From Henriciella sp. AS95 (GTDB lineage Bacteria; Pseudomonadota; Alphaproteobacteria; Caulobacterales; Hyphomonadaceae): 64,000 bases of DNA. Under the pieces are notes generated by a model. The model had not been told where the DNA came from. It saw only the letters and a list, made by a program, of their open reading frames with translations, and made no database searches. This document shows positions 33,928-43,381 of the stretch, piece by piece (position 1 is the stretch's first letter; each line of letters begins with the position of its first letter). A program made the translations under genes and the position numbers. The stretch lies in NCBI RefSeq assembly GCF_038900055.1, contig NZ_JBBMQM010000001.1, positions 1,426,001 to 1,490,000 on the forward strand, given 5' to 3'.

Positions 33928-34476
33928 TCAGATCGGCTTGGCGGAGTCGGGCTCCTGCTTGTGCCAGTCAATCTGCTCCATGAAGGTCCGGACTTCCAGT
34001 GCGAACCAGTGCAATGTGTCGAGGAAATTGTCCCGGGTGACGCCATGCACGAGGTTTACCGAGAATTCGACAAGCGGATCGCCATCACCGTCGAGATAGG
34101 CCTTGGAGAGCTTCTCGCGATTCCAGTCGCCGAAGATGGCAGGATCCTGCGGTGTATCGAAGTCGAAGCCTGACATGAAGGTGATCACTTCGCAGGCCGT
34201 AAAATCGGGCGCGCAGGCCTGGAAATGAAGCCAGAAGTCCACCTCTCCGGTCGTGGACTGGATCTGGACAGCGCCAGACTCCTGCTTGGAGAGGATGGGA
34301 TTGAAGCCCTCTTCGGCGAGGATGGTCGCGATGGCCATCGGGTCGGTGGCATCAATCAGGTCGACGGATTGGCTTTTTGGCGCTGCCAGTTCGGCGGCAT
34401 CCTCCGCATTTGCCACGCAAGGTGCCGACATTAATGCCAGTCCCAGCGCGCAGGTGATCAATCTGTTGAGTTTCAT
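33928..34476 (-). CDS. YbjN domain-containing secreted protein
   Basis: The precursor of 182 residues starts at ATG 34476 with a signal peptide (LITCALGLALMSAPCVANA). The mature domain fits the YbjN family: PMAIATILAEEGFNP at its start, a TACEVITFMSGFDF stretch and SVNLVHGVTRDNFLDTLHWF near the end. YbjN proteins are small alpha/beta folds related to type III secretion chaperones and influence stress and motility in enterobacteria; here the signal peptide moves it to the periplasm. It lies 17 bases upstream of the phosphatase gene and may share its transcript. Confidence 0.85.
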   Translation of the reverse strand: MKLNRLITCALGLALMSAPCVANAEDAAELAAPKSQSVDLIDATDPMAIATILAEEGFNPILSKQESGAVQIQSTTGEVDFWLHFQACAPDFTACEVITFMSGFDFDTPQDPAIFGDWNREKLSKAYLDGDGDPLVEFSVNLVHGVTRDNFLDTLHWFALEVRTFMEQIDWHKQEPDSAKPI

Positions 34477-34545
34477 CGAGGCCGATCCCGCAGAACAGTT
34501 TCGGATGCTCGCAAAGCCTTGGCGTTGCGGCAAATTACAAACTGC

Positions 34546-34956
34546 TCAGCTATCCGGGCGTGTCTCGATCAGGTCCTGATGCAGGAGGCCGGCGGCGCGG
34601 TGGCGGTGCGCGTCCTGATAGCGGGGGTCTGATGTCATGGCGAGGAAGTGTTTGCGCGAGGGGTAGCGCACGACCAGCACCTTGTCCCAGTCGCCATCGC
34701 CAATGAACATGCCGGCGACCGGGCCGTCATAAACGATTTCGAGCCCGATCTGGGGTTCGGCGCTGAACATGAAGAGCGCATCATTATAGCGCCAATAGGC
34801 CTCGGCCCCGGTAATCGGCTCGCCATATTCCGGATCATCCGGCTGGTACTCTGCGCGTGTCTTGAACTTCAGAAGGTTCACCATGACGATCGGGCCGTCA
34901 TGGACGTCCTTGGCGAACCGGCGCATCTGGTCAGTTGTCGGCTGCATGGCTGGCAT
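34546..34956 (-). CDS. DUF1330 domain-containing protein
   Basis: A 136-residue cytosolic protein with the ferredoxin-like DUF1330 pattern: GPIVMVNLLKFK near the start, YWRYNDALF, and YPSRKHFLAMTSDPRYQDAHRHRAAGL near the end. This dimeric alpha+beta barrel family contains mono-oxygenase-like and stress proteins; no enzyme activity can be assigned. It has a short gap on both sides (69 and 45 bases) and lies on the strand of both the YbjN gene and the trehalose operon, so it may have its own promoter. Confidence 0.85.
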   Translation of the reverse strand: MPAMQPTTDQMRRFAKDVHDGPIVMVNLLKFKTRAEYQPDDPEYGEPITGAEAYWRYNDALFMFSAEPQIGLEIVYDGPVAGMFIGDGDWDKVLVVRYPSRKHFLAMTSDPRYQDAHRHRAAGLLHQDLIETRPDS

Positions 34957-35001
34957 GGCGGTCTCCTCGCTTGGCTTGCGTATTCAGCAGAGACAGGTCT
35001 G

Positions 35002-36771
35002 CTAGACAACCTCATCCCATTTGCGGCTCAGCCGGTTGGCGGCGTTGATGATGCCGACCATGGAATAGGTCTGCGGGAAGTTGCCCCAGAGCTCGCCATT
35101 TGATGTGTCGATGTCTTCCGACAGCAATCCAAGACGCGTGCGATGCGCGAGGACGTCTTCGAACATGGCCCGCGCTTCGTCGATCCGGCCGATACGCGCG
35201 AGCGCATCAATGTGCCAGAACGTGCAAGCGGTGAAGGCGGTTTTCGGCAGGCCGAAATCATCCTCAATCTTGTAGCGGAAGACGTGATAGCCATCGCGCA
35301 GTTCTTCATCGATGCGCTCGACTGTCTTGATGAAACGCTCATCCTTGGCGTCGATAAAGCCGATTTCGGCCATGAGCAGGACGGACGCATCAAGGGCCTC
35401 TTCGCCAAACGCGCCGGTAAAGGCCTGCCGCTTCTCACTCCACGCTTTCTCAAGAACGCCTTCGCGGATCGTGTCTGCCTTTTCGTTCCAGTAGTCGGCG
35501 CGTTCATTCATGCCGAGGCAGACAGCAATCCGGGCCAGCCGATCGCAAGCGGCCCAGCACATGATCGCCGAAGAGGTATGAACGTGCGCAATGCCGCGAA
35601 ACTCCCAGATGCCGGCGTCGGGCGTATTCCACACGGCGAAGGCCCGCTCTCCGACGCCTTCAAAATGGGCAAATTCGAGCGGTCCAGCCTTGGCGAACAG
35701 GCGGTCATCGAAGAAGGCCTGGCTCGCGCCGAGAATGACATGGCCGTACACATCGTGCTGGATGTGCTCGGCCGCCTGGTTGCCAAACCGGACCGGATTA
35801 TGATCGCGATAGCCCGGCAGCGCATGGGCAATCTGTTCGGTGAGATCGTGTTCCAGCGAGATGCCGTAGACTGGCTGGATATGCCCGCCATTGGTATGGG
35901 CGACCGTGTTGCGCAGATAGGCGAGGTAGTGTTCCAGCGTGCCAACTGCGGACAGGCGGTTGAGGGCGGTCACCGTGAAGTAGGCGTCGCGCAGCCAGCA
36001 GAAGCGATAGTCCCAGTTGCGCTGAGAGCCCTCATGTTCGGGTATGCTGGTGGTGAGAGCCGCAACGATGCCGCCTGTTTCCTCATAGACGCAGAGTTTC
36101 AGCGTAATCGCGGCGCGGATGACGGCGTCCTGCCAGTCTGGCGGCGTATCAAGCCGGCGGGTCCACGACATCCAGTGATCGGACGTTCGCTCCAGCCATT
36201 CCAGCGCGATGACGCCGACACGGTCAGACAGGCTTTCATCCGGGCCGAGAAGGAAGCTCAGCTCGCGGTCGAGAACGAAGTCGCGCCCGTCCATCACGTA
36301 GGACACAGGCGCGTCGGTCGTGACGCGAAAGCCGGCCTGCTCGTCGAGGAAGCTCATATGATTGACGCCGCGGCGGACCACCATGTTGTATTCGCCGCGC
36401 TGGCTCTGTGCGAAAAGCTCGACGCGGATGGTCGGCATGCCTTTCAGGGGCGTGATGCGGCGGACCATGGAGGAGGGGCGGAACATGCGGCCCTTGTCCA
36501 TGAAGCGCGGGCAGAAGTCGGTAATCTTGACGGCAGACCCGTCTTCCGCTTCCAGAACGGTTTCAATGATCGCCGTATTGCGTTGATAAGTCTGCGTACT
36601 TTTAACGTGGCCCTTGAGGCTGACGGCAAACTGGCCGCGCCCGCCAAGCAGCTTGTTGAAGACAGGCTCGGCGTCGAAGCGTGGCAGGCAAAGCCAGGTG
36701 CACGTGCCATGCTCATCAATCAGGCCTGCGACCGTACCATTGCCGATGATGCCGAGTTCAAGATTGGTCAT
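35002..36771 (-). CDS. GH15-family glucoamylase/trehalase-like glycosidase
   Basis: A 589-residue cytosolic glycoside hydrolase. The N-terminal beta domain begins with GNGTVAGLIDEHGTCTWLCLPRFDAEPVF (by ends). The (alpha/alpha)6 barrel contains NWDYRFCWLRDAYFTV (an active-site region of bacterial GH15). Such genes beside otsA and otsB encode trehalases or glucan hydrolases. The start overlaps otsB by four bases (ATGA). Together the three genes allow trehalose synthesis and possibly breakdown or quality control. A precise substrate cannot be assigned. Confidence 0.92.
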   Translation of the reverse strand: MTNLELGIIGNGTVAGLIDEHGTCTWLCLPRFDAEPVFNKLLGGRGQFAVSLKGHVKSTQTYQRNTAIIETVLEAEDGSAVKITDFCPRFMDKGRMFRPSSMVRRITPLKGMPTIRVELFAQSQRGEYNMVVRRGVNHMSFLDEQAGFRVTTDAPVSYVMDGRDFVLDRELSFLLGPDESLSDRVGVIALEWLERTSDHWMSWTRRLDTPPDWQDAVIRAAITLKLCVYEETGGIVAALTTSIPEHEGSQRNWDYRFCWLRDAYFTVTALNRLSAVGTLEHYLAYLRNTVAHTNGGHIQPVYGISLEHDLTEQIAHALPGYRDHNPVRFGNQAAEHIQHDVYGHVILGASQAFFDDRLFAKAGPLEFAHFEGVGERAFAVWNTPDAGIWEFRGIAHVHTSSAIMCWAACDRLARIAVCLGMNERADYWNEKADTIREGVLEKAWSEKRQAFTGAFGEEALDASVLLMAEIGFIDAKDERFIKTVERIDEELRDGYHVFRYKIEDDFGLPKTAFTACTFWHIDALARIGRIDEARAMFEDVLAHRTRLGLLSEDIDTSNGELWGNFPQTYSMVGIINAANRLSRKWDEVV

Positions 36772-37496
36772 TCTTGCCCCTGTTCGCTGAGCCAGTCGGC
36801 CACGCCTTTCGGAGAGTCCAGCCGGTGCTGTGCTTCGGTTGGACCGTCGCCAACCTTGATCGATGTGCCGCCAAGCCTGTTGGCGGCGGAGAATGCGTCT
36901 TCGTCAGTGGTGTCGTCGCCAACCATGATGGGGCTGTGCCCGGCGAAGGGCGGCTGTTGCATCAGCCACTCGAGCGCGCGGCCTTTATTGGCGTGGATGG
37001 GCTTTGCCTCGATCACCATCTTGCCGGCCTGGACCTTGTAGTCCGGCTGGACATTCACGGTGTCGGTCAGACGCGCCAGAAGCATATCTCCAAGATCAGG
37101 CGCCTGCCGGTAGTGAACAGCAATCACTGGTCCTTTATGCTCAATGCGCACGCCGTCGAGGCCGCGCACAACCATCTCGATGGCATTGCTGAGCGGGCGT
37201 GGGGCCGTCGTGCCCGACGGGGCTGGCGTTTCGCCCGGCTTGCAGATTTCAAGGCCGTGTCCGCCCGCCCGCCAATGCGACGTCGGCACACGCGATGAGA
37301 GGTCGCGAATATCGCGGCCGCTTATAATGCAGATCGCTTCGAATTTGGGTTGTAGCCGGGTTAGTGCGGCGAGGGTTTCGGCTGGCATGGCGACCGTGTC
37401 AGGATCATCCTGAATAGGTGCGAGGGTTCCGTCGAAGTCGAGGAAGAGCGCTGAATTGCTCGTCAGGCGCGGCAGATTTTTCATAGGCAGGCTCAA
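36768..37496 (-). CDS. otsB: Trehalose-6-phosphate phosphatase
   Basis: OtsB removes phosphate from trehalose-6-phosphate. The 242-residue HAD protein has the nucleophile motif LFLDFDGTLAP (Asp20, Asp22), the cap region with ISGRDIRDL and HGLEICKPG, and the metal site GDDTTDED near residue 207. It overlaps otsA by four bases upstream and the GH15 gene by four bases downstream. All three genes are therefore translated in a coupled way. Confidence 0.95.
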   Translation of the reverse strand: MSLPMKNLPRLTSNSALFLDFDGTLAPIQDDPDTVAMPAETLAALTRLQPKFEAICIISGRDIRDLSSRVPTSHWRAGGHGLEICKPGETPAPSGTTAPRPLSNAIEMVVRGLDGVRIEHKGPVIAVHYRQAPDLGDMLLARLTDTVNVQPDYKVQAGKMVIEAKPIHANKGRALEWLMQQPPFAGHSPIMVGDDTTDEDAFSAANRLGGTSIKVGDGPTEAQHRLDSPKGVADWLSEQGQE

Positions 37497-38863
37497 GCAG
37501 ATTCCACGCCAAGATCACGCAGGAATTTCTCCCGCCACCACGAGATGTCCTGTTCAACGACGGTTTTGCGAAGCTTCTCCCACCGTTCCTGGCGTTCTTC
37601 CAGCGGCATTGTGAGCGCCTTGTTCAGCACTTCTGCGACGCGATAGGTGTCGTGCGGATTGACGATCAGCGTATCGGACAGCTGTTCGGCTGCGCCTGCA
37701 AATTCCGACAAAATGAGCACGCCCGGATCATCCGGATCCTGCGCCATGACGAACTCCTTGGCTACGAGGTTCATGCCGTCACGCAGCGGCGTGACGAGGC
37801 AGGCGCGGGCGATCCGGTAGAGCCCTGCCAGTTCGCGGCGTTCATAGGAACGGGCGAGATAGCGGATAGGGATCCAGTCGAGGTCGCCATAGTCACCATT
37901 GATGCGCCCGGCGAGGCCGTCCAGCTGTGTGCGCAGGTCGCGATACTCTTCGACCTTGGACCGCGACGGCGGCGCGATCTGCGTGAACGAGACCTTGCCT
38001 CGCATCTTGGGGAAATGGTCGAACAGTTCGCCGACGGCCTCAAACCGCTGCGGCAGGCCCTTCGAATAGTCCATCCGGTCAACGCCGAGGACGAGCTGGC
38101 GCCCGCCGAGGAATTTACCGATGCGGGACGCCGCCGTGTTGGCGACTTCGCTTATGGCGCCTTTCGCGAAGGATTCCGCTTCAATGCCGATCGGGTAGGC
38201 ATTCGCACGAATACGGCGGCCGAATACGCTGATCCAGCCATCACCTTCATCCGTGGCGTCGCAGTTCTCTACGAGATAGCGAACGAAGTTTCCCCGGTCC
38301 GTTTTCGACTGGAAACCCAGCACGCTGAACTGGCTCATCGCGCGGGCGATCGTGTCGTGCTCTGGCAGCGTCTTGAAGATTTCAGGCGCAGGAAACGGGA
38401 TGTGCAGGAAAAAACCGATCGGGCCCGTCCAGCCGCTCTGGCGCAGATAGTCGCCCATGAGCAGGAAATGGTAGTCATGTACCCAGACACTGTCGCCTTC
38501 TTTCAGGCGCGGTGCGACCAGGCTCGAAATGCGGGCATTTACGCCAGCATAGGCGGCGAAGTCGGGATTGGCGAAATGGGCAAGATCGACCCGGTAGTGG
38601 AAGATCGGCCAGATGACGCGGTTGGCATATTGCAGGTAGTAGCCGTCATGTTCTTCCTCAGTGAGGTCGGTAACGACGAATTCGACGCCCTCATCGGTGA
38701 AGACTTCCGGCTCGGCGGGGACTTCATCAGAGATGTTGCCAGACCAGCCAACCCACATGCCGCCCGTTGATTTCAGTGATTCCCACACAGCAACGGCGAG
38801 ACCGCCGGCGCGGGCGCTCGCATCGGCGGCGGTGCGGTTCGAAATCGCGATCAGTCTTCCCAT
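37493..38863 (-). CDS. otsA: Alpha,alpha-trehalose-phosphate synthase (UDP-forming)
   Basis: OtsA joins glucose from UDP-glucose to glucose-6-phosphate. The 456-residue protein has the GT20 landmarks: [18 protein letters not shown] at the N-terminus (glucose-6-phosphate loop), [35 protein letters not shown] and [17 protein letters not shown]. All are intact. ATG 38863 opens the operon otsA-otsB-GH15. The 149 bases before it, shared with the peptidase gene end, show no clear promoter motif. Trehalose is a compatible solute, so osmotic stress control is likely. Confidence 0.97.
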   Translation of the reverse strand: MGRLIAISNRTAADASARAGGLAVAVWESLKSTGGMWVGWSGNISDEVPAEPEVFTDEGVEFVVTDLTEEEHDGYYLQYANRVIWPIFHYRVDLAHFANPDFAAYAGVNARISSLVAPRLKEGDSVWVHDYHFLLMGDYLRQSGWTGPIGFFLHIPFPAPEIFKTLPEHDTIARAMSQFSVLGFQSKTDRGNFVRYLVENCDATDEGDGWISVFGRRIRANAYPIGIEAESFAKGAISEVANTAASRIGKFLGGRQLVLGVDRMDYSKGLPQRFEAVGELFDHFPKMRGKVSFTQIAPPSRSKVEEYRDLRTQLDGLAGRINGDYGDLDWIPIRYLARSYERRELAGLYRIARACLVTPLRDGMNLVAKEFVMAQDPDDPGVLILSEFAGAAEQLSDTLIVNPHDTYRVAEVLNKALTMPLEERQERWEKLRKTVVEQDISWWREKFLRDLGVESA

Positions 38864-39012
38864 CGCTTACCTAGTGCCCCGGTGCGTTGGGAGTTTCAAC
38901 GGTTCTGCAGAAATTATTGATCCTGACCGCAGCGACGCACAATCAGGCATCACATTTTACCAGTTGCGTGTGGACCGTTGATCCGGATGCCCTGAGACGA
39001 CGCGCCAAGGTT

Positions 39013-41451
39013 TCATTCTGACGTGCCCGGTTTCAGGTGCCGGTTGAGAAATGCCATTCGCGTTTTCATGAGGTGTGTCTGAAGCGCCTGTCCCCGGATG
39101 CCGTGACGTTGTCCGGGATAGGTCATCAGCTCGAACATCTGCCCGGCTTCCTGCATGGCGGCCATGAGGCGGGTCGTATTGTCGAAAGTGACATTGTCGT
39201 CGGCCATGCCGTGCATCAGCAGGAGCGGCGGCATGTCATGGGCGAGCTGATCGAACTGCCAGAGCACGGATGATTTCTCATAGCCGTCCGGATTGTCCTG
39301 CGGTGTGTTCATGTAGCGCTCGGTGTAGAACGTGTCGTAAAGCGACCAGTCGGTGACCGGCGCGCCTGCGGCAGCGGCGGCAAACGTGCCTTCCGGGGCC
39401 TGCAGGATCGTCATCAGCGTCATGTAGCCGCCATAGGACCAGCCCTGGATCGCGATCCGGTCTGCATCGACGAAGGGCTGCGACTTCAACCAGTCGACAC
39501 CGAGCAGCTGGTCACGCACTTCGGGCCCGCCAGTCTGGCGATAGATCGGCGCCTCGAACCGCTTGCCACGATTGTATGAGCCGCGATTGTCGAGCCGGAA
39601 GACGATGTACCCCTGGCGGGTGAGGTACTGGTCTGACAGGCTCTCCCAGTCGCGGTCGACCGTCTGGACGTGCGGGCCGCCATAGACCTCGATGATGACG
39701 GGGTATTTTTTCGACGGGTCGAAGTCTGCCGGCTTGAGGATGGAATAGTAGAGGGTCTGGCCGTCCTCGGCTTCCAGCGTGCCGAATTCCGGCACGGCGT
39801 GAGCGTCGAGATAAGGCGCGTATGGGTGGTCCGCGTCGAGCGCATTTTCCTCAATCCAGGCGATGCGCTCGGCCGAGATGTCGAGCTGGGCGAGGGGGAT
39901 GACGGCGGTCGCCGCCGGATTATCATCATAGTCAGGCATGAAGCGCGGTTCGCCGTCCGGAACGCTCACCCGGTAGAGACCCGTTTGCGGGGGCTGATCA
40001 GGCGAAGACGATGTGGCCACATAAGAGGCTCCATCCGGCGACATCGTCACTGACCAGCTCTTGCCGGGCTCGGTAAGGCGAACGGGTGGAGGACCGTCGC
40101 CGGGCTGCCAGTTCGCGCAGGCCGGGCACTTGTCATAGGTGTGCGACACGATGCGCTGGACGTAGAGGTGCTTTTCCAGCGGCGTATCCTTGAAGCCGGT
40201 GAAGAAGACGAGATTGTTCTTTCGGTCGATGCCTTCGATGGCAGAGACAGCCCAGTCGCCGCGTGTCACGCCTTCACTCATCTCGCCGTCTGTTGTCACG
40301 GTGTAGAGGTGGCGGAAACCGCCCGGATATTCACTTGTGAAAACGATCTTGTCACCGGTCGTCGAGAGATCATTCGAAAGATTGGTCCAGTCGCGATGGT
40401 GCTCGACGGGCAGGTCGATTGGGTCGGACCAGGTTGGCGCAGCGACACTACGCCAGCGTTTGACTGACTGGTCCCGGCCCATCAGCTGATAGGTCAGCCG
40501 TTCGCCGGTCCAGTTGACGCGGACGAGATACTGGTCCGTTGCCGGGCCGAAATCTTCCATTCGCCAGTCGATCTCGGTAACCTTGCCTGTTTCCAGGTCG
40601 CGCACGAAGAGGTCGACCACGGCGTTCGGGCGCCCGGCGCGAGGATAGCGCTGGTCAATGACGGTGGTTTCTGCGGCCTTGATGTCGAAGCGCTCGATCA
40701 CGTCGACAGTGCTTTCGTCCACTTTCGTGTAGGCGATGTAACGCGCATCCGGGCTCCACCAGTAGCCGGTGTAGCGGCTCATCTCTTCCTGCGCGACGAA
40801 TTCGGCGACGCCGTATGAGATGGCGTTTTCCGGCTCGGCATCGGGTGTAAGCTGCATCTCCTCGCTGGTTTCGAGATCGACCGCGAACACCGCGCCGTCG
40901 CGCACGAAGGAGACATATTGGCCATCGGGCGAGATGCGGGCATCGTATTCATAGGCCTCGGTGTCGGTGAGCTGGCGGGTCTTTGGCCCGCTGTCGGTCA
41001 GGGTGACGAGGTGGAGATCCCCGCCGAGCGGGACGAGGATTGTATCTGCCGTGCCCCAGTCATAGCTGACAATGCCCTTGCGCCCGGCAATGCGCTTGCG
41101 TTCGCGCAGCGCTTTTTCCTCTTCGGATAGTTCGACCTCATCGGGGTCCAGCAGTTTTGAATCGACCAGCATCGACTGTTCGCCGCTGGCCACATCGAAC
41201 TGCCAGAGATCGTAACGGCTGCTGTCGTCTTCGCGCGCTTTCAGGAAGGTGACGCGCTGTCCATCCGGAGAATACTTCACGCCCGTCGGCGTTGGTCCGT
41301 TCAGGGATGGGGAGGCGTATAGCCGTTCGATTGTCAGCTCTTGTGAGGGCATGGCAGTTCCTTGCTGGCGGGCATGGGCAGGTGCGAGGGTGAGCGACAG
41401 GCCGGCCATTGCGAAAAACAGGGCGGCGATCGCGGAGAATCTATGGGTCAT
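39013..41451 (-). CDS. S9-family (dipeptidyl peptidase IV-type) serine peptidase
   Basis: An 812-residue secreted enzyme with a signal peptide (SAIAALFFAMAGLSLTLAPAHA). The first two-thirds is the DPP-IV beta-propeller. It includes AQEEMSRYTGYWWSPDARYIAY, whose Glu-Glu pair binds the substrate N-terminus (given by ends). The alpha/beta hydrolase domain has Ser672 in GWSYGGYMT, an Asp in MADDNVTF and His in GQRHGI. It removes dipeptides, typically after Pro, in the periplasm. A four-residue CPAC pair (DKCPACANW) may bind metal or form a disulfide. The gene is monocistronic. Confidence 0.95.
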   Translation of the reverse strand: MTHRFSAIAALFFAMAGLSLTLAPAHARQQGTAMPSQELTIERLYASPSLNGPTPTGVKYSPDGQRVTFLKAREDDSSRYDLWQFDVASGEQSMLVDSKLLDPDEVELSEEEKALRERKRIAGRKGIVSYDWGTADTILVPLGGDLHLVTLTDSGPKTRQLTDTEAYEYDARISPDGQYVSFVRDGAVFAVDLETSEEMQLTPDAEPENAISYGVAEFVAQEEMSRYTGYWWSPDARYIAYTKVDESTVDVIERFDIKAAETTVIDQRYPRAGRPNAVVDLFVRDLETGKVTEIDWRMEDFGPATDQYLVRVNWTGERLTYQLMGRDQSVKRWRSVAAPTWSDPIDLPVEHHRDWTNLSNDLSTTGDKIVFTSEYPGGFRHLYTVTTDGEMSEGVTRGDWAVSAIEGIDRKNNLVFFTGFKDTPLEKHLYVQRIVSHTYDKCPACANWQPGDGPPPVRLTEPGKSWSVTMSPDGASYVATSSSPDQPPQTGLYRVSVPDGEPRFMPDYDDNPAATAVIPLAQLDISAERIAWIEENALDADHPYAPYLDAHAVPEFGTLEAEDGQTLYYSILKPADFDPSKKYPVIIEVYGGPHVQTVDRDWESLSDQYLTRQGYIVFRLDNRGSYNRGKRFEAPIYRQTGGPEVRDQLLGVDWLKSQPFVDADRIAIQGWSYGGYMTLMTILQAPEGTFAAAAAGAPVTDWSLYDTFYTERYMNTPQDNPDGYEKSSVLWQFDQLAHDMPPLLLMHGMADDNVTFDNTTRLMAAMQEAGQMFELMTYPGQRHGIRGQALQTHLMKTRMAFLNRHLKPGTSE

Positions 41452-41518
41452 CGTGCGTCGTTCAGTTTTGGGAATGAGGGTTTGCCTTGTCTTTCTATCG
41501 GCGGCGGCTCGTCGCGTT

Positions 41519-42313
41519 TCAACCTGTCGCCAGATGGAACTGACCCGCCGCTATTCCGCCTAGCACGCTTGAACTGATTGACGCGATTGTATCGGCGAGG
41601 AGAACGATGACAGCGAACAGAGCGCCGCGCCAGAGACGGGAAAGAGGCGACGCATAGGACGATTTCAGGCCAAGATAGGCGGTCGCGCCATAGGCGAGGC
41701 CGCAAACGACCATGTAGAGCGTCGTAAACAATGCAAGCTGGGCCGGCCCGATCAACGGTGTCGCGATCAGCGAAAGATTGGCAAGGATCACGCCCGGCAC
41801 GATGGCCGCGAAATAGAGCCGTATGCGCGTGACTTGCGGCACGCCCTTGCCCCATATCCGCACGCACATCGCAGCCAGGAACTGAACAGCAAGGTAGGTC
41901 AGCGGAAACACGATGGCCCAGGCGGCGAAATAATTGTCCGCGAGTGCCGTAGAGCCGCCGTCTGCGCTGATGGTCGGGGCAACTTCCTCGATCTGCTCGA
42001 GCACCGACTGATACATGGCGCTGTCTTCGCCCGCCCAGAAAATTCTGAGCACAAGCATCAGCGCGACAAGCGAGGAGACGAGGCGAATGGAGGGCGTGTA
42101 GCGCTGCAGCCAGTCTGGCCGGCGCGCGGCATCGAAGACAAGTGATGGGCGGATGACGAGGTCTCGCATCGTGACGAGGCCGCGCACGCTGAGCCCGAAT
42201 ATATCCTCGGCCATGTCATTCCAGCCGGGCTTCAACTGTTTGTCGTCGGTCGGACGTTCAGATTTTGGCGGGGGCAAGGGCGGACCTTTGTCCGGCTGTT
42301 CTGGAACGCTCAT
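41519..42313 (-). CDS. Multi-pass membrane protein (Yip1-like)
   Basis: The start ATG 42313 has GGAG eight bases upstream; an open frame to 42484 without such a site is disregarded. The protein has 264 residues with a Pro-rich cytosolic N-terminal tail (about 45 residues). Five or so hydrophobic helices follow, in an arrangement resembling the Yip1 domain (RPSLVFDAARRP before the first helix, then LTYLAVQFLAAMCVRIWG). Function is unknown. The call is by topology, not by strong motif. It lies head to head with the secreted protein gene at 42507. Confidence 0.65.
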   Translation of the reverse strand: MSVPEQPDKGPPLPPPKSERPTDDKQLKPGWNDMAEDIFGLSVRGLVTMRDLVIRPSLVFDAARRPDWLQRYTPSIRLVSSLVALMLVLRIFWAGEDSAMYQSVLEQIEEVAPTISADGGSTALADNYFAAWAIVFPLTYLAVQFLAAMCVRIWGKGVPQVTRIRLYFAAIVPGVILANLSLIATPLIGPAQLALFTTLYMVVCGLAYGATAYLGLKSSYASPLSRLWRGALFAVIVLLADTIASISSSVLGGIAAGQFHLATG

Positions 42314-42506
42314 ATCTGTCTCCGCATCGGGGCATCTCTCAATGCTGTCGTTCCAGTAATGCCGACCAAGATCAAGCGCCTCGCGCTGGTTCGCGGACAA
42401 AGCTGCCGCTTCATGTCGATTCCATACAAGCCTGAGTGGGGCGCTCCATCTAATCTTATCCGCATCGTGCCATGTGCGGCGCAAACAAGGGTGGGAGCCT
42501 TAAACA

Positions 42507-43223
42507 ATGAAATCTTTTCGAATGACCCAGATGGCGTGCCTGTCAGTGGGAGCGGGTTTTGGACTTGCCGCAATGGCGTCAGCCGAGGAGCAGCGTCCCC
42601 CATGCTCTGCGGGCGTACAGGGCGACTGGGCCTATGAAATCAAGACCGACACGATACGGCTCGAAAAGCGGGACGCCCCGGTCAACTGGACCATGTTTGA
42701 CGGCGAGACGGAAACCACAAATGGCTATGCTGTCAGCTATTATTGGAGCAAGCCTTGGGAGGGGCAGCGCAATCGCCTGATGGACGGCGAGATGAACCTG
42801 CAGGTCGGGCTCTATCTGCTGCATCCGCCTCAGCGCGACATGAGCTATAACTTGGTTGCGTTCTCGCGCGATGAGACCAATGAGCGCCATGATCTCGATC
42901 AGTCGCTGAGTATCGACGGGACATCAGTTATCCTGCCAGAAGATGATGGCTGGAATCCGCAAAGCTCCACCAGTCTCTATATCGCGGCCAGTGGCCCGTA
43001 TGATGGGCCCGCCATGCAGACAGCCTTTGAAGAGGGCGGGCATACGTTTGAAATGACGGTCTGGTTCAAGCGGACAGAAGAGAGCACGCCTGAAGATTAT
43101 GGAAAGGCGACGCTTGTCGTTGATGGCGTTGCAGATGCGATTGCGGCTTTGCGTCCGGTCATGGCCGCCGAACAGGCCCGGCAGGCCGAAACCGGCGTCT
43201 GGTGTCAGTCGACGAAATTTTGA
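42507..43223 (+). CDS. Secreted protein, function unknown
   Basis: A 238-residue precursor with a signal peptide (MACLSVGAGFGLAAMASA). The mature protein is rich in beta-type segments with many Trp/Tyr residues (YYWSKPWEG, SYNLVAFSRDE, GHTFEMTVWFKR) and one Cys near each end (PPCSAG, VWCQS) that could form a disulfide. I recognise no domain. GGGAG precedes the start. It lies between the membrane protein and ettA with gaps of about 160-190 bases that show no obvious signals. Confidence 0.65.
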   Translation: MKSFRMTQMACLSVGAGFGLAAMASAEEQRPPCSAGVQGDWAYEIKTDTIRLEKRDAPVNWTMFDGETETTNGYAVSYYWSKPWEGQRNRLMDGEMNLQVGLYLLHPPQRDMSYNLVAFSRDETNERHDLDQSLSIDGTSVILPEDDGWNPQSSTSLYIAASGPYDGPAMQTAFEEGGHTFEMTVWFKRTEESTPEDYGKATLVVDGVADAIAALRPVMAAEQARQAETGVWCQSTKF

Positions 43224-43381
43224 GGGCTGACGCAGACCGGACGTGTCGAAATTGTCCGCCTGTGTCTGGCTCAAGGTGAATCTGGCGCGTCCCTGGTACA
43301 GTGGTTGCCACTTGAACTGAAGGCGCGCCTGCGCCAAATGGCGTGGGAATCCCGAACACCTCAATCCAGGAGCAGCCGCCC

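Noticed and set aside
35143-37041. 632-residue plus-strand open frame
   Set aside because: It is the antisense shadow of the GH15 and otsB genes, whose motifs are unmistakable; high GC makes such long shadows common here.
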